A stretch of DNA of 64,000 nt from Hymenobacter setariae (GTDB lineage: Bacteria; Bacteroidota; Bacteroidia; Cytophagales; Hymenobacteraceae), in assembly GCF_007713685.1 (NCBI RefSeq), contig NZ_VMRJ01000002.1, positions 372,001-436,000 of the forward strand, written 5' to 3'. The translations under genes and the position numbers were made by a program. A model generated the notes under the pieces. That model saw only the letters and a program-made list of their open reading frames with translations, had not been told where the DNA came from and made no database searches. Every line of letters begins with the position of its first letter. The first letter of the stretch is position 1. This document shows, piece by piece, positions 37,339 through 44,791 of this stretch.

Positions 37339-39474
37339 ATGTCTATAAAGCTCCTTTCACAGTTTTTGCTGCTCACGCTGCTCATTACCACCATAGGCGC
37401 CTACGCCCAAACGCCTGTGGGCCTAGGTTGGGCCAAAAACAACGTGAATGGCGCAATTTTTCGCAAGAACTCGGTGGTGAGCCAGGGCCAAAATCAGTAT
37501 GTGGCCTACTACGACTCGGCAGGCTACGTGACCCTAGGTAAGCGCCGCCTTCCCAATGGCCCGTGGCAGGTGCAGCGTACGCCCTACCAGGGCAATGTGA
37601 AGGACGCGCACAACGTCATCAGCCTCATGGCCGATGGCGCGGGCTACCTGCACCTGAGCTTTGACCACCACAACAATCCGCTGCACTACTGCCGCAGCAT
37701 CGCGCCCGGCGTGCTCACGATGGGCGCGCTGGAGCCCATGACCGGCCAGCAAGAGCAGAAAGTGAGCTACCCCGAGTTTCACCGCTATCCCAATGGCGAC
37801 TTGCTCTTTATGTACCGCGACGGCGGCTCGGGCAACGGCAACCTCGTGCTGAATCGCTACGACCAAAAAACTCGAAGATGGACGCGCCTGCACGACGTGC
37901 TCATCGACGGCGAGGGCCAGCGCAATGCCTACTGGCAGGCCTGCATCGACCCTAGGGGCACCATCCACGTATCGTGGGTGTGGCGCGAAAGCCCCAACGT
38001 GGCCTCCAACCACGACATGGCCTACGCCCGCTCCGTGGATGGCGGCCGCACCTGGCAGAAGAGTACCGGCGAAGCCTACGCGCTACCCATCACGGCGGGC
38101 TCGGCCGAGTACGCCGCCCGCATCCCGCAAAACTCAGAGCTCATCAACCAAACCACTATTACGACCGATGCGGCGGGCGCGCCCTACATCGCCAGCTACT
38201 GGCGGCCCCAGGGCACACAGGTGCCGCAGTATCAGCTTATCTATCTCAAAGACAAGCAGTGGCGGACTGCTCAAATTAGCCAGCGCACCACGCCCTTTAG
38301 CCTGAGCGGGGTGGGCACGAAGAAAATCCCGATTTCGCGCCCGCAACTGCTGGTAGCTACCCAAAAGGGTCGCACGGCCGCCTACTTACTCTTCCGTGAC
38401 GCCGAGCGCCAAGACCGGGCCTCGGTGTTGCACTGCGCCGACCTAGGCAAAGGCGCTTGGGCTGCCGCCGACCTCACTGCCACCACCGTCGGCAACTGGG
38501 AGCCCAGCTATGACACCGAGCGCTGGAAAAAGGAGCAGGTACTGAGCCTCTTCGTGCAGCGCACCGGCCAGGGCGATGGCGAAACCCTCGAAAACCTGCC
38601 CGCCCAGCCCGTGTATGTGTTGGAATGGCAGCCCGGCCAACCCGCACGGCCGGCCACCCTAGGTGCCCTTACAGTGCCAGCAGGTACGCAAGGTCAGTCA
38701 GTGCCAGCTTCTTACCAGGGCTGGAAATTGGTATGGGCCGACGAGTTCAACCAAAAAGGCCGGCCCGACCCAGCGAATTGGCAGTTTGAAACCGGCTTTG
38801 TGCGCAACCACGAGCTGCAGTGGTACCAGCCCGAAAACGCCCGCTGCGAAAAGGGCCTGCTCGTTATCGAAGCCAAAAAAGATAGTCGCCCTAATCCCAC
38901 TTACCAGCCCGGCAGCACCGATTGGAAAGATAGTCGCCCATCTATCGGCTATACCTCGGCTAGCCTCCATACTAGCGGCCGGCACCAGTGGCAATACGGC
39001 CGCTTCGAGATGCGCGGCCGCATCGATGCGCGCGCTGGTCTGTGGCCCGCTTTCTGGACCCTAGGCGTGGCCAAGCCCTGGCCCAGCAATGGCGAAATCG
39101 ACATCATGGAGTACTACCAAGGCAAGATATTAGCCAACGTGGCCAGCGGCACCGATAAGCCCTACACCGCCAAGTGGCACTCCGAAACTAAGCCCGTGGC
39201 CAGTTTCGCCGACCCCGATTGGGCCAAGAAGTTTCATGTGTGGCGCATGGACTGGGATGCCACGGCCATCCGCCTCTATGTCGATGACCTGCTGCTAAAC
39301 GAGACGCTCCTCACCCAAACCGTGAACCAAGACGGTACCAGCTTTAACCCCATGATGCAGCCGCACTACCTACTGCTCAACCTGGCCCTAGGGGGCGATA
39401 ATGGCGGCGAACTTGCTGATGCTACCCTGCCCAGCCGCTACGAAATCGACTACGTGCGCGTGTACCAGCAGTAG
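37339..39474 (+). CDS. BNR_4 seven-bladed propeller fused to GH16
   Basis: A 711-residue secreted protein (signal to about residue 23, GAYAQ). Residues ~25-440 form a BNR_4-type propeller with the conserved segments DAHNVISLMADGAGYLHLSFD, HHNNPLHYCRS and YPEFHRYPNGDLLFMYRDG. In this superfamily are rhamnose-glucuronate lyases or alpha-rhamnosidases acting on arabinogalactan (PL42/GH145) and ulvan lyases (PL24/25), per family knowledge. Residues ~455-711 are a GH16 jelly roll (WKLVWADEFN, NHELQWYQPENA) with the catalytic triple Glu586, Asp588 and Glu591 in GEIDIMEYY. GH16 of this motif class cuts beta-1,3-glucan or beta-1,3-galactan internally. A single protein that both removes acidic caps and cuts a backbone is unusual. 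Which propeller activity applies is not decided by sequence. Confidence 0.87.
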   Translation: MSIKLLSQFLLLTLLITTIGAYAQTPVGLGWAKNNVNGAIFRKNSVVSQGQNQYVAYYDSAGYVTLGKRRLPNGPWQVQRTPYQGNVKDAHNVISLMADGAGYLHLSFDHHNNPLHYCRSIAPGVLTMGALEPMTGQQEQKVSYPEFHRYPNGDLLFMYRDGGSGNGNLVLNRYDQKTRRWTRLHDVLIDGEGQRNAYWQACIDPRGTIHVSWVWRESPNVASNHDMAYARSVDGGRTWQKSTGEAYALPITAGSAEYAARIPQNSELINQTTITTDAAGAPYIASYWRPQGTQVPQYQLIYLKDKQWRTAQISQRTTPFSLSGVGTKKIPISRPQLLVATQKGRTAAYLLFRDAERQDRASVLHCADLGKGAWAAADLTATTVGNWEPSYDTERWKKEQVLSLFVQRTGQGDGETLENLPAQPVYVLEWQPGQPARPATLGALTVPAGTQGQSVPASYQGWKLVWADEFNQKGRPDPANWQFETGFVRNHELQWYQPENARCEKGLLVIEAKKDSRPNPTYQPGSTDWKDSRPSIGYTSASLHTSGRHQWQYGRFEMRGRIDARAGLWPAFWTLGVAKPWPSNGEIDIMEYYQGKILANVASGTDKPYTAKWHSETKPVASFADPDWAKKFHVWRMDWDATAIRLYVDDLLLNETLLTQTVNQDGTSFNPMMQPHYLLLNLALGGDNGGELADATLPSRYEIDYVRVYQQ

Positions 39475-39478
39475 CATG

Positions 39479-39550
39479 GCGCGAGCTCTCAGTCTGCAAG
39501 TTTAGGCAAGCAGCATCGCAGTGGGGTACTCGCAGACTGAAAGCTCGCGC
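39479..39550. repeat. Inverted repeat between GH16 fusion and GH43
   Basis: Nineteen-base arms (39479-39497 and 39532-39550) with one mismatch around 34 bases, starting 5 bases after the fusion stop. No T-run. It belongs to a different sequence family from the TGTCATGC palindromes. Confidence 0.7.
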
Positions 39551-39627
39551 TACCCCGTCTGCCGGGCCGGCGTAACTTGGCTCCCCGCCGCCGTGCAGCC
39601 ATAAGGTCGGCGTTGCGTCTTCTTCTC

Positions 39628-40698
39628 ATGCCCACCCGTCGTCATTTTCTTACTGGTTCGCTCACCGGCTTAGCCTTGCTTGCTATGCGTCAGCCACTTG
39701 CCGCGGCTGCGGCCCGCACCTATACTAACCCTGTGCTGGCCGGCAATTTTCCGGACCCCTTCGTGTTGAAGCACGGCAAGCGCTACTACGCCTTCGGTAC
39801 CACTGGGCGTGGGCGCACCGCCGATGGACGCATTTTCACGCTCTTGCAGTCGGAAAATCTAGTAGATTGGCGGCCCCTAGGTGGGGCGCTTACGCCCCCG
39901 GCTGGTAGCGAGGAATTTGATTTTTGGGCGCCTGAGGTGGTCGAGCACGAGGGCACTTTCTACATGTATTACTCGCGGGGCGGCGGTGCCATTGGGGCTA
40001 CCGTAGGCCACCAGCTGCACGTGGCTACCAGCTCTAAGCCCGAAGGCCCCTACACCGAGATAGCCGCGCTGCCGGTGCCCGACAGCCAGTTTACCATCGA
40101 CGCCCACGCCTTTAAGGACACCGACGGGCAGTGGTATCTGTTCTACGCCCGCGATTTTACGGATACGAACGACGGCTATTACCCCGGCACCGGCCTAGTG
40201 GTAGACCGCCTCACCAGCATGACCCAGCTCGCCAACGCGCCCCGCACCGTGCTGCGCGCCCGCCACAGCTGGACCATCTTTGAGGCCAACCGCCTAATGC
40301 CGCTCTACGACAACCGCACCTTTGCACAGTGGCACACGATGGAAGGCCCCTTCGTGCGCCGCCACGATGGCAAGTACTACTGCTTTTTCAGCGGCGCCAA
40401 TTTCCTTACCGACCGCTACGGGGTCGATTACTGCGTGGCCGAGCACATCATGGGCCCCTACGTCGACTCGGGCTCCGATGCCGGGGCGCGGGTGCTGCAC
40501 TCGGTGCCCGGCCACGTGCGCGGCCCCGGCCACCACAGCCATACTATGAGCCCCGACGGCCGCACCGAGTACCTCGTGTACCACGCTTGGAACGCCGCCA
40601 TGACCGCCCGCGAGCTCTGCATCGACCCACTGGCCTGGACTGCTGATGGCCCTAGGTGCCTTGGGCCTACCTACACCCCGCAGCCCCGGCCACGGTAG
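39628..40698 (+). CDS. GH43 family glycosidase with twin-arginine-like signal
   Basis: A 356-residue enzyme. The ATG at 39628 begins PTRRHFLTGSLTGLALLA, a good twin-arginine motif; the in-frame option at 39577 adds Arg-rich residues in front and is less likely. Canonical GH43 residues: Asp43 (NFPDPFVLKHGKRYYAFG), Asp158 (FTIDAHAFKDTDG) and Glu239 (TMEGPFVRRHDGKYYCFFS), with GPGHHSHT as a late blade. Likely an exo-acting arabinofuranosidase or related enzyme; the substrate is unknown. The last rightward gene of the sugar locus. Its 3' end forms the left arm of a strong terminator shared with the convergent beta-helix gene. Confidence 0.9.
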   Translation: MPTRRHFLTGSLTGLALLAMRQPLAAAAARTYTNPVLAGNFPDPFVLKHGKRYYAFGTTGRGRTADGRIFTLLQSENLVDWRPLGGALTPPAGSEEFDFWAPEVVEHEGTFYMYYSRGGGAIGATVGHQLHVATSSKPEGPYTEIAALPVPDSQFTIDAHAFKDTDGQWYLFYARDFTDTNDGYYPGTGLVVDRLTSMTQLANAPRTVLRARHSWTIFEANRLMPLYDNRTFAQWHTMEGPFVRRHDGKYYCFFSGANFLTDRYGVDYCVAEHIMGPYVDSGSDAGARVLHSVPGHVRGPGHHSHTMSPDGRTEYLVYHAWNAAMTARELCIDPLAWTADGPRCLGPTYTPQPRPR

Positions 40699-40735
40699 GG
40701 TAGGGGCTGTGGGGTGTAGGTAGGCCCTGTTTTTT
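40663..40735 (+). terminator. Strong terminator after GH43, shared with convergent gene
   Basis: Perfect 25-base arms (40663-40687 inside the GH43 coding end, and 40703-40727) around a 15-base loop, followed by TTTTTT at 40730-40735. The convergent beta-helix gene ends at 40734, so the hairpin probably serves both directions. Confidence 0.8.
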
Positions 40736-42863
40736 AGTTTATGGTCAGCTTGGCGCGCTGCTGGCCGCACTGCACTATGTATAGGCCGGGTGCTAAGCCT
40801 GCCACTGGTAAAGTAGCGTGGCCACTGGCAGCTACTACGGTGCTGGTTACCAATTGTCCGCGCACATTGAGCACGCGTACGGAGGTGCCAGCTGCCCCTT
40901 CTACCATCACTAGCTCTTGGGGCTGGGCCGGGTTGGGGTACAGCTGCAAGGTGGGCAAAGCTACCCCGCCCCTAGTGGCAAGAGCGGTAGCAGTGTTGAG
41001 GACGCGTAAAGGCGAGTAGGTCACCTTGTTATTAGTATCTACTTGCTGCAAACGATAGTACACTGTGCCACTGGCTGTGGCAACTAAAGTAGTGTCGCTG
41101 TATTGGTAAGTATGCGCCAGGATAGTAGTGCCGTGGCCCACCAGGAGACCTAGGCGCTTGAACGTTACACCGTCAGTACTGCCTTCGATAATAAAGTGAG
41201 CGTTATTTTGCTCTGAAGCGGTGCGCCAGCTTAGTAGGGCAGCGCGGCCCGCACGCACAGCCGTAAACTCGGTAAGTACAACGGGCAAAGGGGCGGTTTT
41301 CGATTCAATTGCGCCGATGTTGCTGGGGTCGGTCATATCCGGCGTGGGGTTGCCTACAAAATCACGCGGGCCGGGGCTGATGTTAAATACCGCCTTCAAA
41401 TTGAGACCTGCTCCCTGCACAGGTGAGTCGGGTAGGGGGGCCAGTGTGGGGTCGGCTCGGGGTAGCTGCGGGTCGGCGCTTACGCCGGTGGCGCGGCCAT
41501 CGGCTAGCTGTTCCTGGCCCGTGGCGGCGCGCCAGCTACCTAGGTCAGTGTAGGTGGTGCCTGCCCAGTCAAGGCGTAGCTGGCGGGCATTCCAGTAGCA
41601 GTTGCCCTCAAGGCGCAGGCTAGTGGGGCAGACGGCACCGACGACTTGCAGCGAACCAGTCGTAACCAAGACGTTATTGCGAATCAACAAGTCGCTGAAG
41701 CCGTAGCTCATAATATGCAGCGCCTTAGGCTGTGAGCCATCGGCTGGCGGCGTCATCATAACAGTGTTATTGTGGATGAGGGCGCGCTCAATACCACCGC
41801 TTGCTCCCGACGACCACACAGTAATGGCGCCTTGGTTGTACTGGCGGGCATCGTTCTCGCTCACGTTGTAGCGTACTGTCAGGTCGTGCATGGGCGGGGC
41901 GTTGTAGTACTGCGCCAGCAAGTAGCCGGGCCCCCCGTTGTCGTGCGAGTAGTTGTACTGGAGTATCGAATTGGTGCAGCCGCCGTCGAGGTCAAAGCCA
42001 CCGCCATCGTGGGCAGTGCCCGAGCTATTGTGGTGCGACTCGCAGTGCTGAATTACTAGATTGTTGCAGCAATAGCCCCAGATACCTACCGGGCCGCCCC
42101 CTGGGTTGGCATTGAGCCAGCCATTGTGGTAGGCCTCGCAGTTCTCGACCAGTGCGCCATCGATACCTGCCAGCACAATGCCATTACCCGTGTTTGTGTA
42201 CGTTACTTCGGGCACACCAGCGTTGTCATATACCTGGCAGTTACCCACGTACCAATTGTGGTGAGCCGCCAGGTCTTCCGAGAAAGACGATATACCAGAT
42301 TCACCGTTTGCGTGTGCTTGGCAGTTTGTGATGCGCACATCGGAGTAGCCGCTGGTACCATTCCAGCTAGCTACGAGAATCCCGCCGTGCAGGTAGCCGC
42401 TTACATCTAAGCTATCTAAGCGCAGGTAGTTAAGGTTGGTGGCTGGGCTGTCTACATAAAAGCTCACTCCTTGTTCGGTATTCGTGCGGGCGCCACTGCC
42501 CTTAAAAGTCAAGCGGCGTACCTCGATGCCGGCTACGTTGTAGCCATACAAACCAGAAGAGGAGCCACTAGCGATGATAGCCGGTTGGCTGCCGTAGGAG
42601 CTAATTACTAAAGGCTTAGCGGGGGTGCCCGCGTTGCTGCCTAGGTTGATGCTGCCTACAAAGGTTTGGCCGCCTTCAAATAGTACCCGGTCGCCGGGTA
42701 GGAAGGTAGCGGCATTTACCCGGTCGATAGTACGCCAAGCGGTGCCTGCTGTGGTGCCCGCCTGTGCATCGTCGCCCAGAGGGCTGACAAAGTAGGTGGC
42801 AGCCATTGTGGGAACACTATAACAAAAAAATATAAATTGGAAAAGTATAATTATATTGCGCAT
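40734..42863 (-). CDS. Right-handed beta-helix protein with T9SS sorting domain
   Basis: A 709-residue exported protein. After a signal peptide (IIILFQFIFFCYSVPTMA) it opens with TYFVSPLGDDAQAGTTAGTAWRTID, typical of DUF1565/parallel beta-helix proteins, followed by repeated helix rungs rich in Asn, Gly and His (for example NCEAYHNG and QHCESHHNSS) to about residue 500. A short beta domain (~530-620) follows. The C-terminal ~80 residues (LYPNPAQPQELV to GLYIVQCGQQRAKLTIN) form a type IX secretion sorting domain, so it should be surface-bound or released. Such folds include pectate lyases, epimerases and glycan-binding proteins; no catalytic set can be named by eye. It is convergent to the sugar locus and may act on the same cell-wall material. 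Confidence 0.87.
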   Translation of the reverse strand: MRNIIILFQFIFFCYSVPTMAATYFVSPLGDDAQAGTTAGTAWRTIDRVNAATFLPGDRVLFEGGQTFVGSINLGSNAGTPAKPLVISSYGSQPAIIASGSSSGLYGYNVAGIEVRRLTFKGSGARTNTEQGVSFYVDSPATNLNYLRLDSLDVSGYLHGGILVASWNGTSGYSDVRITNCQAHANGESGISSFSEDLAAHHNWYVGNCQVYDNAGVPEVTYTNTGNGIVLAGIDGALVENCEAYHNGWLNANPGGGPVGIWGYCCNNLVIQHCESHHNSSGTAHDGGGFDLDGGCTNSILQYNYSHDNGGPGYLLAQYYNAPPMHDLTVRYNVSENDARQYNQGAITVWSSGASGGIERALIHNNTVMMTPPADGSQPKALHIMSYGFSDLLIRNNVLVTTGSLQVVGAVCPTSLRLEGNCYWNARQLRLDWAGTTYTDLGSWRAATGQEQLADGRATGVSADPQLPRADPTLAPLPDSPVQGAGLNLKAVFNISPGPRDFVGNPTPDMTDPSNIGAIESKTAPLPVVLTEFTAVRAGRAALLSWRTASEQNNAHFIIEGSTDGVTFKRLGLLVGHGTTILAHTYQYSDTTLVATASGTVYYRLQQVDTNNKVTYSPLRVLNTATALATRGGVALPTLQLYPNPAQPQELVMVEGAAGTSVRVLNVRGQLVTSTVVAASGHATLPVAGLAPGLYIVQCGQQRAKLTIN

Positions 42864-42890
42864 AGCTCTCTGTTAATGTAGCGGTGGCTA

Positions 42891-42898
42891 CAAAGTTA
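42891..42898 (-). promoter_or_regulatory. Candidate -7 element for the beta-helix gene
   Basis: The minus strand reads TAACTTTG, an exact TAnnTTTG match, 28 bases before the start codon and at the edge of a strikingly AT-rich 250-base stretch (42864-43111). No clear -33 TTG is seen. Confidence 0.5.
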
Positions 42899-43153
42899 TA
42901 TAGAGGCTATATAATAAAAATAGTACTAAAAATTCGAATAATTTATAATTATTTTAGAAAATAAAGGCTGTGAATAGCAGTTTTGAGTGATTGCCGCAAA
43001 TTATATAATTATTCCAGTTGTCCTGATAAATGCAATTTTGTGTTCTTTCTGAGTTTGTGGTTATAATTCGCCTTACAATTATGCATAGAGGCGTCGCCAG
43101 CCAGCGTAGTTTTGAAAGCCGGTTTATGCTCTATATCTGGCGTCTTAGCTGTT

Positions 43154-43753
43154 GTGCATTTGAACGTAAATTGGAAAGACCCTCGCTACCTGGCAACGGG
43201 AACCTGCCGCCAGCGGCGCACCTACGCGCTGCTGCAAGAGCTAGGTATTCTAACAACCCTAGGTGTCTTCGACCCAGTAATAGCGGGTACTATTCCACTA
43301 GGTATTGACTTGCCCACCAGTGATATAGATATTATCTGTGAATTGTCACCGGCGACTGGCCCAGCCTTTGAGCACTTGCTATGCTCGCACTACGGGCACT
43401 TGCCAGCCTTTCGGATAGGTACTTCAAGCAGCAGTAAGATTCCGGCGATGATAAGCAGCTTTCGCTACTTAGAAACCGAAATTGAAGTGTTTGGCCAAGC
43501 ATTGCCCACAGGGCAGCAATACGCGTTTCGGCACTTAGTAGTAGAGCACGCGGTGCTGCATGCCGGCGGCCCAGCCTGGCACACAGCTGTGCGCCGCCTC
43601 AAAGCACAGGGCCTGAAAACGGAGCCGGCCTTTGCCGGGCTGCTACAACTGCCGGGCGACCCTTATGAAGCGCTGCTGACGTTGGAAAACCTATCGGCAA
43701 CTGAGCTAGCCGCTCGGCTGGCCCAGATTACGCTGCCTAGCAGCCAGCACTAA
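43154..43753 (+). CDS. DUF4269 family nucleotidyltransferase-like protein
   Basis: About 199 residues. The segment AGTIPLGIDLPTSDIDIICE has the G-[S/T] and DxD arrangement of the nucleotidyltransferase fold, and the whole sequence (NWKDPRYLATGTCRQRRTYALL, YLETEIEVFGQALPTGQQYAFRHL, HAVLHAGGPAWHTAVRRLKAQGLKTEPAFA) matches the DUF4269 family as I know it. No ATG fits the family N-terminus. The frame is open from a TTG at 43112; the GTG at 43154 places the start just before NWKDPRY and is preferred, with TTG 43160 as another option. No signal peptide, so cytoplasmic. The precise substrate is unknown. It stands alone, with an AT-rich leader upstream and no operon partner. The 269 bases that follow hold nothing recognisable. 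Confidence 0.8.
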   Translation: MHLNVNWKDPRYLATGTCRQRRTYALLQELGILTTLGVFDPVIAGTIPLGIDLPTSDIDIICELSPATGPAFEHLLCSHYGHLPAFRIGTSSSSKIPAMISSFRYLETEIEVFGQALPTGQQYAFRHLVVEHAVLHAGGPAWHTAVRRLKAQGLKTEPAFAGLLQLPGDPYEALLTLENLSATELAARLAQITLPSSQH

Positions 43754-44022
43754 CATCGGGACCTAGAAAGCCGTCGAAAATACTAGATAACCCGCAGTAG
43801 CCGCTAGTAGCTAGGCTTGGTACACAAGTGCAGTGGTGGACAAAAGCTTAACATAGCAGCGTAACATTTGGACAAGAATAAGCCGTACTATTGTGTTTCC
43901 AATGCGCTACACTAAGTAGTGCCTGGTAAATTATTTGTAAAGAGAGGGTTAACCGGTGATTAACGACGGGCTTACCCTATTTAGTAGCTCCGCCAACCAC
44001 CCCAAAACTCTCACCCACGATT

Positions 44023-44571
44023 ATGAGCAAAGCTAAAAAAGCCCTAACCGACCACCTGGCCGCCGCCGTGGTTCCCCACCTAGGGACGGAAGCCAGCACC
44101 AATGAGCCTCCCAAGGCCGTCAGTAAAACCCTACGTAAGCTTGCTAAGCAACTGCTAAAGCAGCAGACTAAGACCGAAAAAACGCCCCCGGCCCCCGTGG
44201 CACCCAAAGCCAAGCGTGTGCGCCAAGCCCTAACTAGTGAGCTAACCGGCGCCCTGCAACCCTACTTGAGCCCCGAAGGCGAAGAAGCCGCACCGCCATC
44301 CAAAGCGGTCACCAAGCTCATTCAGCGCCTATCGAAGAAGCTGGTGAAGCAGCGCCACAAGCAAGCCAAGCAGTCGGCCAAAGCAGCCAAGAGTAAAGAC
44401 GCACCCACAGCGGCTAGCGAGGGCAGCGCCGCCTCGGCCCCGCGCCCCGGCCGGCCGCAGCCCCCACGCCCGGCATCGGTAGCGTCGGCGCCCCGCCCGG
44501 TAGCCCCCAAGCGGCGCCCCGCCCCAGCCAAGCCCGCCCCAGCGCCTGCCACCCCGGCCCCGCAGGAGTAG
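44023..44571 (+). CDS. Basic Lys/Ala/Pro-rich protein with an internal duplication
   Basis: A 182-residue protein not assigned to any named family. Residues 6-50 and 68-113 are two copies of one unit: both have xALTxxLxxA, a Pro-x-Leu turn, an acidic linker, PxKAV then a basic helix LxKxLxKQxxK. The tail (~117-182) is a low-complexity Ala/Pro/Lys/Arg stretch (PRPGRPQPP, PKRRPAPAKPAPAPATPAP). No signal peptide or membrane segment is seen, so it is probably cytoplasmic. The combination of amphipathic basic helices and a histone-H1-like tail suggests nucleic-acid or nucleoid binding, but this is inference only. It is a single-gene unit followed by a strong terminator. Confidence 0.82.
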   Translation: MSKAKKALTDHLAAAVVPHLGTEASTNEPPKAVSKTLRKLAKQLLKQQTKTEKTPPAPVAPKAKRVRQALTSELTGALQPYLSPEGEEAAPPSKAVTKLIQRLSKKLVKQRHKQAKQSAKAAKSKDAPTAASEGSAASAPRPGRPQPPRPASVASAPRPVAPKRRPAPAKPAPAPATPAPQE

Positions 44572-44633
44572 GCGCTCGGCCTTAGGCTGAAGCTAAGCGG
44601 GGCCAACCGCTGGCTAGCGCCTAGTATGATGCA

Positions 44634-44682
44634 AGCTGCCCGCACCTTAGCCTACCTAGGCTGAGTGCGGGCAGCTTTTTTT
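44634..44682 (+). terminator. Rho-independent terminator after the basic protein
   Basis: Twelve-base perfect arms (44634-44645 and 44665-44676) followed by a T-run to 44682, about 60 bases after the stop. Confidence 0.85.
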
Positions 44683-44791
44683 AGTTTGGGAAATAAGGCA
44701 AGGGATAGCACCCTAGCAGTAATTTATTTCATAATATCGCCATCATACTGCCGCAACAGGCTGTCGATAGCTTTGACGCTTCAACCTCATT

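Noticed and set aside
42864-43111. AT-rich stretch considered as horizontally acquired DNA or an origin
   Set aside because: No DnaA-box cluster, integrase or direct repeats are visible, and a promoter on each side explains much of the AT content.
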